A DNA stretch of 11,875 nt from Bryobacterales bacterium. GTDB lineage: Bacteria; Cyanobacteriota; Vampirovibrionia; Obscuribacterales; Obscuribacteraceae. The stretch lies in assembly GCA_903970295.1 (NCBI GenBank), contig CAJCHQ010000599.1, positions 1-11,875 of the forward strand, read 5' to 3'. Shown one piece after another: positions 1 to 6,752 of this stretch. Made by a program: the position numbers and the translations under genes. The number at the start of each line of letters is the position of its first letter. The stretch's first letter is position 1. The notes under the pieces are model-generated. The model was not told where the DNA came from. It saw nothing but the letters and a program-made list of their open reading frames with translations, and searched no databases.

Positions 1-965
1 GGACGCACTTACCACCAGCCGAGCCAGAGGCTCGAAGAGATCAGGATGAATACTTGTTTCAGGCTCGTTCATCACCAGCAGTGTCGGCGCCGCCACACTG
101 AAAAAGGCACAGAGCAAACACAAATATTGCAGAGTGCCGTCAGACAACTCAGAAGCATCGAGCGGTCTTTCCAGTCCCGGAAAAAGTATTCCCATGCGCA
201 AACCCGCATTAGTCTGGGTGATTTGCAATTCAGCGCCAGGAAACGCTTCATCGAGACGTTGCTCGAATCCATTCCAATCTCCCCACTGTTGGATGGTAGC
301 AATCGCTGGTATCAGATCGCTGCCGTCGTGAGCCATAATCGGGGTCGCCACCGGAAATTGTGGTTTTCGCAAGGGAGAATCTTTATCGGTGCGGAAGTGG
401 TCATAGAACCGCCATCCAAGAAGTTCTTGCCTCAATCTTGAAAGTCCTGGATATTTGTGCGGTTCTCTCAACCCTGTTAATACTGATTCATTGCCGGCCA
501 CGCGCAAGGTGTAGTCAGTCGTGGCGCCACTTGCATCTCGGGCTTCGACGGCTGCGATACCTCGATTTAGAATGCGAGATCGGACGCCGTTTTTTAGCGT
601 GTAGACTTTTTCTCGCTTGACCTGAAGGTCACCCGCAAATATTTTGTAGGTTTCCCCCATCCTGCCGAGTGACAAATCATATTGCAGGTCGCTGAACTTA
701 ACGGACAGGTCTACTCTAAAATCATCGTGCAGACCATAATCACCAGACCATAATCACCAGACCAAGTGATCGAACTCATACCGCCTTCTTCGGCTATGCT
801 GCGAGCTAGCTGTCCAGACGCTGCCGAGCTTACAAGATGCAGTGCTCTGTACAGATTGCTTTTGCCTGAACCATTGGCACCGACAATTACCGTTATCCGC
901 GGCAGCTTCAGCCATGCATTGCGGACGGAGCGATAATTCTTGATTTGGAAGTCTGTTAGTGCCAA
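1..965 (-). pseudogene. COG4637-type predicted ATPase, frameshifted and cut by window edge
   Basis: This is a paralogue of the ATPase at 999-2114. It starts at a TTG (965) with an AAGGA ribosome site about 9 nt upstream. Residues 1-84 read MALTDFQIKNYRSVRN, a Walker A motif GANGSGKSN and the helix after it, then run into a stop at 711. A 14-bp tandem duplication (731-764) causes the frameshift. If one unit is removed, the frame stays open to position 1 and gives the family landmarks: LREPHKYPGLSRLRQEL, GWRFYDHFRTD, the signature ELSDGTLQYLCLL and the Walker B-like MNEPETSIHPDLF. About 50 C-terminal residues would lie beyond the window edge, judging by the paralogue. Family knowledge suggests a soluble ABC/SMC-like ATPase of unknown substrate. 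The break could be a real mutation, a reversible slip or an assembly error. It lies 33 bp downstream of its paralogue on the same strand, so the two are probably cotranscribed. Confidence 0.85.
731..764. repeat. 14-bp tandem duplication, about 2.4 copies
   Basis: The unit agaccataatcacc occurs at 731-744 and 745-758, followed by a partial agacca at 759-764. Fourteen is not a multiple of three, so the extra unit shifts the ATPase reading frame on the minus strand right after the WSGDYGL codons. Deleting either unit restores a long open frame with conserved family motifs, so the duplication is almost certainly the inactivating change. Confidence 0.95.
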
Positions 966-998
966 AAGCTTGTTTCCTTCGAAAACTTGACGCCTTAA

Positions 999-2114
999 TT
1001 AATTAGATGCTTGCAGCTGCGTAGCACCATCGATTTTTTGCAATTGAATAACTGAATGGTTTCTCACGCGTTTTTGAACTAAATTGGACAAGTCTTTAGA
1101 ATGAGTCGTAACCAGTATTTGAGTATGTGCAGAAGCAGTGCGAATCAATTCAGCAAGCGATGGAAATAAATCCACGTGAATACTTGTTTCCGGTTCATTA
1201 AGTACAACGAGCGAACCCGGACGCGGTGTCAAAAGCGCTCCGAGCAGACACAAGTACTGCAAAGTACCGTCTGAGAATTCGCGTGCGCTAATCGGGCGAT
1301 GAACGTTGGGCACCGACATATACATACAAAGTTCTTCATCTTCAAGATCGATAGACAATTCACAGTCTGGGAACGCGGCACTCACACAGCTTCTCAATAC
1401 ATCTTTATCTCCAATAGCTTCGATGGTCGCTAGGGCTGCAGCGAGATCGCTTGCATCATTACTCATGACTGTCGTTAACGTAGCGACTTGCGGTTGCCGA
1501 AGGGGCGAACGAATATCCGTGCGAAACTCATGGTAGAAGCGCCAATCGCTCAATTCGGTTCTTAGCACTGATAGTTCAGGAAATTTGTGCGGCTCACGCA
1601 GCGCAGACAAAACTGATTCACTTTGGGGGATTGTGCCTGGATATTGAACCATCACACCTTCGAGGTTCCGCGCCATTATCGAACCGCGCTTTCGCTCGAG
1701 AAGAGTAATCGCTTTTTTGCCATCTTTAAAGCGAACCGCTTCCAATTTGATATCGGGATCGTTCTGAAAATAGAGCAACCCTTGTCCGTAACGACCGTCA
1801 CCCAGGCGATCGCTATATGGGATTCTGCCGCACTCCAGTTCATAAACGAGATCATCGAAGCGGATGACGAAGCTGAATCTCGGCTCGTCAATTTTCTTCA
1901 GTGGACCAGCCCATAATACCGAATTTGTCCCACCCTCCTGCATAATCTGCCTGGCGAACCTTCCGTGCGCACAGGCAGCGACAAGCTGCAAAGCCTGGTA
2001 AAAATTGCTTTTGCCGCTGCCGTTGGCACCAACTAAAACAGTTACATTCGCTAGCTGAATGCGAATGTCTTTGATCGAACGGTAACCTGCAATTTCAATC
2101 TCTTCAATAAGCAT
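999..2114 (-). CDS. COG4637-type predicted ATPase (AAA_21, SMC/RecF-like)
   Basis: This is an intact 371-aa protein. It begins EIEIAGYRSIKDIRI, the usual opening of RecF/SMC-like ATPases. Walker A is GANGSGKSN (residues 29-37), the ABC signature is SDGTLQYLC (281-289), Walker B is LVVLNEPETSIH (302-313), and a TTHS switch histidine lies at 336-339. The NEPE form (Asn for the usual Asp), LREPHKFPEL (172-181) and WRFYHEFRTD (191-200) are typical of COG4637 predicted ATPases. Function in this family is unknown; there is no membrane segment or nuclease domain. The ATG at 2114 is the first possible start because an in-frame TGA lies 6 nt upstream. A GAGGA sits directly against the ATG, too close for a normal ribosome site. 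A second, broken paralogue follows 33 bp downstream. Confidence 0.88.
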   Translation of the reverse strand: MLIEEIEIAGYRSIKDIRIQLANVTVLVGANGSGKSNFYQALQLVAACAHGRFARQIMQEGGTNSVLWAGPLKKIDEPRFSFVIRFDDLVYELECGRIPYSDRLGDGRYGQGLLYFQNDPDIKLEAVRFKDGKKAITLLERKRGSIMARNLEGVMVQYPGTIPQSESVLSALREPHKFPELSVLRTELSDWRFYHEFRTDIRSPLRQPQVATLTTVMSNDASDLAAALATIEAIGDKDVLRSCVSAAFPDCELSIDLEDEELCMYMSVPNVHRPISAREFSDGTLQYLCLLGALLTPRPGSLVVLNEPETSIHVDLFPSLAELIRTASAHTQILVTTHSKDLSNLVQKRVRNHSVIQLQKIDGATQLQASN

Positions 2115-2128
2115 TCCTCAATAGTACA

Positions 2129-2143
2129 CCGCTCATCGAGCGG
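2129..2143. promoter_or_regulatory. Perfect inverted repeat upstream of the ATPase pair
   Basis: CCGCTC-ATC-GAGCGG is a 6-bp perfect inverted repeat with a 3-nt centre, 14 nt upstream of the ATPase start. It lies in the 93-bp gap between that gene and the divergent protease gene. It could be an operator or a small 5'-leader hairpin. No convincing -35/-10 pair was seen in the gap on either strand. Confidence 0.3.
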
Positions 2144-2207
2144 ACAACCCGCCCTGCTGGGACATTTACACGAATTTGCAACGTTTTAGGATGAGATTAC
2201 AGCTACA

Positions 2208-2901
2208 GTGTGGAAATTCGTGTATTCGCGACTCCGCTTAATAAGGAATAATGCTCTGCATGGGCTCTGGATCGGTTATTTTCACTCTCGCGAAACAACT
2301 GACAGAACGCAGGTTACGCCGGCGGCTGACCAACTTGCTCCGGCAAAGGCAGAAATAGATCAGTTCCGTAGCAGTGGCGGCAAACTACCTTCTTATGCAA
2401 ATCAGGAAAGCCTGCATACAATTTTTGGCACACCAACTATCACTGACGACGCGCGAGGAGCTGCTGAAACAGACGACTCTGCGCAGGTGATCAAAAGTTT
2501 TCTTAGCAAACTAGAAAGTGTGGCAATGCACAGCAGCTCTGGCACAGGAGATAAGGTCGATAATGCCACCGGATCGCCAATTGAGAATATTCCCCCCAGC
2601 AAAGCTTTTTCCGTCGGAGCGACCGCCGGAGACGATTGCGCCGGTCAAACGCCCCCACCCGCTGATGGAGGCTTTTACATGCCGCGAGAAAGCGGAACGA
2701 GCTCCACCACGTATAAAGCGGGAGACGGCACGATTGTTACGAAAAACTGGGGACCGTCACCCAAAGATAATTACACGCTGTCAGTCTATGACGACACCAT
2801 TAAAATAGAGAGCGCCGATGGCAGCGGTTCAATAACCCAAACGGACAAAGACGGCAATGTCCGTGAGCATAGTTGGGGAAAAACGGCTGCGCAGAACTAC
2901 A
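2208..2901 (+). pseudogene. Interrupted metalloprotease gene, 5' part (repeat region)
   Basis: This is the N-terminal part (about 231 aa) of a gene that resumes at about 6753. The first 165 residues are Ser/Thr/Ala-rich and low in complexity, with no family I recognise. Residues 165-231 hold beta-type repeats: GDGTIVTKNWGPSPKDNY, then ADGSGSITQTDKDGNVREHSWGKTAAQNY. A third copy (ANGNFFVTRADHK, HHFGPGPDDNF) lies in the 3' part, so the insertion falls between repeat units of one protein. The frame runs on into intron sequence and stops at 2990, but the last 29 or so codons are antisense intron. The start is doubtful: GTG at 2208 is the first option after an in-frame TAG at 2187, has no clear ribosome site, and there is no convincing signal peptide. 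The introns are on the other strand, so splicing cannot repair this gene. Confidence 0.8.
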
Positions 2902-2974
2902 TCGCGGTAGGGAGTAGGGTTGCCCCTACCCACCCCGCACAGATCCGGACTTGCAGCTTTCCCGCATCCGGCTC
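2902..2974 (-). ncRNA. Outer intron domains V and VI
   Basis: Domain V (2942-2974, 33 nt) opens with GAGCCGGAUGCGG, has a GAAA loop and closes with GUCCGGAUC, the standard catalytic hairpin. In domain VI, GGGUAGGG pairs with CCCUACUC around a GCAA loop, then GG/CC, then a UA bulge supplying the likely branch-point adenosine, then GCGG/CCGC. The A lies 7 or 8 nt from the 3' end depending on which boundary is right. This is the intron's 3' end, joined to the complement of the protease codons for Asn-Tyr. Confidence 0.85.
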
Positions 2975-2979
2975 CTACC

Positions 2980-3542
2980 TCAGGTTTTGACGCCAAAACG
3001 CAATAGTGGATAGGGCTGTGTGATATGTCCCCACGGCAGCCATTTACCTGATACTTCGTACATCCGTTCCCAGCTAAAGTGGTCATTCTGGCTTCGGTCG
3101 CGAAGCGCTTTCATCCAGAATCCTATCAGCCGAAAGCGAAACGTATTCAGTGCCCGCAAATTTGTGGGTACTCCGTAGTAGTTGAAGTACCCGATGACTA
3201 CCGCCCGGAGCCACCGACACTGGTGCAAGAGCGGAAAGTGCTTTCGCTTTTGCATCTCAAGCTTCAGCTCGGTTAGCTTAGCGTGCATTCTTTTCTTATC
3301 GGTCTGGCGAAGGACCACAAATGTGCCACTTCTCTTGGCTCCGCAGATATGCGTAAAGCCCAGGAAATTGAACGTTTCTGGCTTACCCGCGCCGCGCTTC
3401 TTGTAGTTGTCGATTGCGAATCGTCCAAATTCAATCAGGCGCGTTTTGTCAGGATGCAGCTCAAGATTGAATTTCTGGAGTCTGTCCTTGAGTTCCCGCA
3501 GATACCGATCAGCGTCGCTCTTGTACTGGAACGTCACGATGA
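2980..3542 (-). CDS. ltrA: Outer intron RT/maturase, C-terminal exon
   Basis: This is the second half of the reverse transcriptase whose first half is at 5488-6406. It begins straight after the YADD motif with FIVTFQYKSDADRYL, then LELHPDKTRLIEFGRFA (RT6), FNFLGFTH (RT7) and the maturase X domain (WLRAVVIGYFNYYGVPTNLRALN). It ends LLRFGVKT, 5 nt before domain V, with no HNH endonuclease domain. Joined to the first exon at 3542/5488 it gives 1482 nt, an uninterrupted 493-aa protein; the split codon T|TC makes the Phe after YADD. Without splicing of the inner intron this part has no natural start. An apparent ATG at 3630 belongs to inner-intron RNA. The protein family supports splicing and retrohoming of its own intron. 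Confidence 0.88.
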
Positions 3543-3615
3543 GGTGAGTAGACCGGGGCATTTCAGCCCCAGCCTCTCGCAGAACCGGACTTGAACCTCT
3601 CGACTCATCCGGCTC
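3543..3615 (-). ncRNA. Inner intron domains V and VI
   Basis: Domain V (3582-3615, 34 nt) opens GAGCCGGAUGAGU, has a GAGA tetraloop closed by C-G, and ends AAGUCCGGUUC. Domain VI follows: GGGGC pairs with GCCCC, GCU with GGU, then a bulged CUA contains the likely branch-point A, then GAG pairs with CUC. The A lies 7 nt from the boundary fixed by the host reading frame. The stop codon of the RT gene lies inside domain V. Confidence 0.88.
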
Positions 3616-4873
3616 CCATTGCCCAGCCATCCGGTTTCACACCGAACCGCCAATGAGCGAATAGATTTGGTTCTCTTTGCGCGATTCGCGCAATCCAATT
3701 CTTCGCTCGGCGGTTGCCAGCGCGCAGCCGTTTGTATTTCTTCCGTGCCCAGATTACCAAGTCATGATTAAGATGCCTCAGAATGGGATACAGTCTGGAC
3801 TTGTAGAATCGTCCATAGTAGTTAATCCATCCCTGCACTACTTTGTTAAACATCAGTGCTAAGTCTCCAATGCTTTTGTCACTGCGTAATTGGATGTTCC
3901 AGCTCCGTATCTCGCGACTCATTGCTTTCCTGGCTTTCTCACTTACCGCTGGAGTAAAGTTCACAAAGTGCTTCCCATGCCTGTTCTTAGACAGGCGTGG
4001 TCTGAACAAAAATCCAAGGAAGTCAAACTGCTCGTGCTCATATGAGCCTCGCCGATCGGCATCCTTGCAGTAGACGATGCGCGTTTTGTCTGGATGTAAC
4101 TCCAATCCAAATTGCGCCAGCCTTTTGGCAATCATATCTCGAATATACCTTGCTTGCTTCTCCGTTCGGCAATGTGCAATCGCATCATCGGCGTATCTTT
4201 CAAATGGAATATTTTGGACATCTTCCTGCAGCCACATGTCAAACACGTGGTGCATGAAAATGTTGCTTATTAATGGCGAAATCACTGAGCCCTGTGGGCT
4301 TCCGCAATTTCGTTCCACTAGCGTACCGTCTTTCTCCTGCAGCGGCGCCTTTAACCAGCGCTCGATGTAGAGAAGTATCCATTTGCAGCTTGTGTGCTTC
4401 CTTACCGCTTCCATGACGAGACTGTGATCAAGCCTGTCGAAAAATGCGACGATGTCGAGTTCTAAAACCCAATCATTCTTCCAACATCTCTCTCTTGCTT
4501 TCGCCACTGCGTCTAGTGCAGACTTCTTCGGTCTGTATCCGTATGAGTCAGGATGGAACAGGGGTTCCACCTCTGGCTCCAGATACAGCTTTACTACCGT
4601 CTGCGCTATGCGGTCAGAGACAGTGGGCACACCCAGTCTTCTGATACCGCCTTTTCCGTCATCTTTCGGTATTTCCACACTCCGCACCGGCGGCGGAAAG
4701 TAGGTGCCCGATGACATTCGATTCCAGATTTTGTAGAGATTCCTTTTCAGATTCTTTTCGAAATCTTCTATCGACTCCTCGTCCACCCCAGCCGCCCCTT
4801 GATTCGCTTTCACTCGGAGATAGGCGTCGTACACGACCCATTTTGAAATATCAAATGGCTTTGTTTTATCCAC
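3605..4873 (-). CDS. ltrA: Inner intron reverse transcriptase/maturase
   Basis: This is an intact 422-aa group II intron-encoded protein. It makes cDNA at the insertion site and, as maturase, helps the intron RNA fold and splice. Visible blocks are MDKTKPFDISKWVVYDAY at the N-terminus, RT motifs SYGYRP (110-115), LELDIVAFFD (137-146), GSPQGSVISPL (191-201), catalytic YADD (227-230), LELHPDKTRI (257-266) and FDFLGF (283-288), then maturase X with GWINYYGRFYKSRLYPILRH (348-367). There is no HNH endonuclease domain, as in several bacterial intron classes. The start is GTG at 4873, with GAGGAG 8 nt upstream; the ATG 8 nt further up is in another frame. The protein differs clearly from the outer intron's RT, so the nested intron is not a copy of its host. 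The TGA stop lies within domain V. Confidence 0.95.
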   Translation of the reverse strand: MDKTKPFDISKWVVYDAYLRVKANQGAAGVDEESIEDFEKNLKRNLYKIWNRMSSGTYFPPPVRSVEIPKDDGKGGIRRLGVPTVSDRIAQTVVKLYLEPEVEPLFHPDSYGYRPKKSALDAVAKARERCWKNDWVLELDIVAFFDRLDHSLVMEAVRKHTSCKWILLYIERWLKAPLQEKDGTLVERNCGSPQGSVISPLISNIFMHHVFDMWLQEDVQNIPFERYADDAIAHCRTEKQARYIRDMIAKRLAQFGLELHPDKTRIVYCKDADRRGSYEHEQFDFLGFLFRPRLSKNRHGKHFVNFTPAVSEKARKAMSREIRSWNIQLRSDKSIGDLALMFNKVVQGWINYYGRFYKSRLYPILRHLNHDLVIWARKKYKRLRAGNRRAKNWIARIAQREPNLFAHWRFGVKPDGWAMGAG

Positions 4874-5487
4874 TGGCTCATCTCCTCTTGGATTGACCTT
4901 TGAATAATACTGAGCAACGCATCCCCTTTGCTCCGCCCGCGTTACCAGGCTTCATCGCTCATACGGGATGCTCCGCCCCTTCGTCCGGCGCCGGTACTTT
5001 CGTTCTCACAGATCTGCTGCTTGAACTTTTCCCGCTTGCAATCCGCTGCCTACGTACTTCATTCCGCGCTTGCTTTGTCCGATGCTTTGGTTGATTGCAA
5101 CGTCTGGACGTTAGGTTCCCATGTTCCGTACAAGAGCCTCAGTCAAGCTCGTGCCGCCTTCATGCCGGACACCGCCTGGGCAGTAAACAGGTTGCTCCCA
5201 GACTCATCCCGAGTTAACGACTCCCTCTCGGTTTCGATGTCATTGCTACGCTTTCGACACTTCATCAGCGGTTCATTCTCATTCACCTTCTTGACCTCAC
5301 CTGACGCAATTGTTCGCGCCTTTTCCGCAACGTTCACCACCCTGGCTTTGACCAGCGCAGCTTGCGGTGGTTTGAAGCCTCCTCCTGTAAGGCGGCTTCG
5401 GAGGGCCTTCCTCCATCACTTGTACAGCACCGCATTTGGTGTGATGTATTCTACTTACATGTCGCACCTCCTGCGTTCATGGCACAC
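4874..5487 (-). ncRNA. Inner intron 5' ribozyme region (domain I to early IV)
   Basis: This 614-nt stretch has no gene of its own. It runs from the GTGTG 5' end to the RT start and should hold domains I-III and the 5' side of IV. Local helices typical of a structured ribozyme can be seen: GAAGCC...GGCTTC, ACCACC...GGTGGT enclosing CTGG...CCAG, and many A-rich joining segments. EBS/IBS pairings were not assigned. Open frames on the plus strand here are antisense shadows. Confidence 0.8.
5455..5472 (-). promoter_or_regulatory. Inner intron SD-ATG-TAA start-stop element
   Basis: AGGAGG (5472-5467), a 6-nt spacer TGCGAC, then ATG followed at once by TAA (5460-5455). By sequence this is an ideal ribosome site leading to a one-codon frame, 15 nt inside the intron. 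The outer intron has the same arrangement. It could load and release ribosomes, or it could simply be ribozyme sequence. In the unspliced RNA, ribosomes coming from the outer RT frame meet a TGA at 5481-5479, just upstream. Confidence 0.4.
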
Positions 5488-6406
5488 AGTCGTCCGCGTA
5501 ACGCACGACGAGTATTTCGCCGCGGGTTCCGCGCTTTCTCCATTGCTGCGTCCAAAGGTCAAACACGTAGTGTAGGTAGATGTTCGCCAGCAGCGGACTT
5601 ATACTGCCACCCTGGACGGTGCCTACCTCGCTCTGTGTTATCCTTCCATCTTCAAGCACGCCGGCGATCAACCACTTTTGGATGAGCCGCACAACGCGCT
5701 TGTCGGCGATCCGATGCTCGATGAATTTGATTAGCCATTCGTGATTTATGGCATCGAAGAAACCACGAATGTCTGCATCGAGCACCCAGCTCACTTTTCT
5801 TGTCTGGAGTCCGACGTACAGGGCATCTAGCGCATTGTGCGGATTGCGTCCTGGTCGGAATCCATACGAGAACCCGAGGAAATCCGTTTCGTAAATCGCG
5901 TTCAGCACACGAACAAGCGCCTTTTGGACGATCTTGTCTTCAAGTGCTGGCACACCCAGTGGACGTTGCCGCCCATCTGCTTTTTCGATGTACGCGCGTT
6001 TTACCGGTTTCGCTCGGTACGCTCCACGTTTGAGCCTTTCGGAGAGTTCCCTCAAGTTGGGTTCCAGATTTTCTCCGTAGTGCTCCCATGTCTCTTTATC
6101 CACTCCTGGAGCGGCATCCCGATTGATATCAAGATATGCCGCCCAAAGGGCTTCAACATCGTAGACATGGTGCAGGAGCGCGGTGAACCGCATCTTCCTA
6201 TCGTTCTTTGCTGCTTTGCGTATCGCCTCCAGCTTGTTTTGCACACTTTCCCGGCTCTGTGTCCGGCGCGTGTTGGGCTGTGGCGCATTCCCTCCGGTCA
6301 AGTCCCTTCCCTCCACTGCCTCCGCCAGCGGTGCCTCAGCATCGCCCTTGTTCGGCTGCTTCTTCGGTACTACGGACCTGTCTGACTTCCCATACTCGTT
6401 CATCAC
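5488..6406 (-). CDS. ltrA: Outer intron RT/maturase, N-terminal exon
   Basis: This is the first half of the outer intron's reverse transcriptase, 306 codons plus one base. It reads MMNEYGKSDRSVVPKKQPNK, a charged linker, LLHHVYDVEALWAAYLDINRDAAPGVD (78-103), GFSYGFRPGRNPHNALDALY (178-197), WVLDADIRGFFD (207-218), VGTVQGGSISPLLANIYLHY (261-280), and ends precisely at RYADD (302-306). These blocks match the widespread bacterial group II RT family. The inner intron begins one base into the next codon; unspliced, the frame stops after Cys-Val-Pro. Start is GTG at 6406 (GGAG 7 nt upstream) or the adjacent ATG at 6403. The remaining 187 residues are at 2980-3542. Confidence 0.9.
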
Positions 6407-6752
6407 CGGTGTACTCCGTTGGCAGGTTTTCGGTGCGGGCCAGACATGCCGTGCCTGGTCAAGTATGGGATCTCCCGTTTTCCGTTCAGAAGGTTTCCAT
6501 GCGTGCTAGTGGTCTCAGACCACGTGGATCTCAACACCAGCTCGCGAAAGCGCTGCTGTCGATGTTGCCTTCCGCACATTATCACTGCGTCGGCGTTCCA
6601 GACTAATTTTTCGAGGCTCAATACACTGCCCGCATGTGCCCCTGTCAACGCTTCGTGCGTACCTCGCGGTACGGGGACACGCATGACTCGGGGTCGTTGT
6701 GGTTCGCTATTCCTTCAACGTGCAACTCTTACATTTGCAACCTCCTGCCGAC
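6407..6752 (-). ncRNA. Outer intron 5' ribozyme region
   Basis: This is about 346 nt between the intron 5' end and the RT start, with no gene of its own. It contains a strong hairpin CGTACC-GCGA-GGTACG (6658-6673) with a GNRA-type loop and a hairpin GTGGTC-TGA-GACCAC (6509-6523), consistent with domain I helices. The 5' end is placed by frame logic rather than by a consensus, because no GUGYG is present at the junction. The region is shorter than the 614 nt of the inner intron, so the two ribozymes are of different kinds or this one is trimmed. Confidence 0.7.
6729..6746 (-). promoter_or_regulatory. Outer intron SD-ATG-TAA start-stop element
   Basis: AGGAGG (6746-6741), a 6-nt spacer TTGCAA, then ATG-TAA (6734-6729). 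It is laid out exactly as in the inner intron, and again lies within a few bases of the intron 5' end. The spacer differs at four of six positions from the inner one, while both signals and their spacing are the same. Confidence 0.4.

Larger units (their letters stand above)
3543..5487 (-). mobile_element. Inner group II intron, nested in the outer intron's RT gene
   Basis: This is a complete 1945-bp group II intron in the same orientation as the outer one. It begins GTGTGCC at 5487, matching GUGYG, and ends CTACTCACC at 3543. These ends are fixed by the outer RT: removing exactly this interval joins GAC-GAC-T to TC-ATC-GTG and restores the YADD-FIVTF reading expected in the RT family. Domain V is at 3582-3615, and the bulged domain VI adenosine is 7 nt from the 3' end. 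The intron carries an intact RT/maturase at 3605-4873. All parts look functional, so it may splice and allow the outer RT to be made. The last two bases are CC, where group II introns normally end AC or AT. Confidence 0.93.
2902..6752 (-). mobile_element. Outer group II intron of a twintron
   Basis: This is a group II intron on the minus strand, about 1.9 kb of its own sequence plus a 1945-bp nested intron. Domain V is at 2942-2974, followed by a domain VI with a bulged A and the ending CCCTACCGCGAT. The RT/maturase gene sits just upstream of domain V. The 5' domain (6407-6752) holds a 6-bp hairpin with a GCGA tetraloop (6658-6673) and a 6-bp hairpin GTGGTC-TGA-GACCAC at 6509-6523. The ends are not certain. 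With 2902 and 6752, the intron starts GTCGG, the branch A is 7 nt from the end (as in the inner intron), and the host protease rejoins in frame. Ends at 2901 and 6748 also keep the frame, but start with GCAGG. Neither matches the usual GUGYG. The element lies antisense in the protease gene. Confidence 0.88.

Noticed and set aside
2980..3630. Minus-strand 216-codon frame as a free-standing short RT
   Set aside because: Its first 29 or so codons are inner-intron domain V/VI sequence; the real coding part begins after the intron end at 3543.
4928..5575. 215-codon plus-strand open frame
   Set aside because: It lies antisense to the structured 5' region of the inner intron and the end of the outer RT exon, has no recognisable motif and a low-complexity composition.
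6509..6523. Palindrome GTGGTCTCAGACCAC as a possible operator
   Set aside because: It lies inside the outer intron, where a 6-bp hairpin with a UGA loop is better explained as a ribozyme helix.
6419..6752. Upstream extension of the protease 3' frame
   Set aside because: This stretch is the complement of the outer intron's 5' region; homology to the protease repeats begins only after about 6749.
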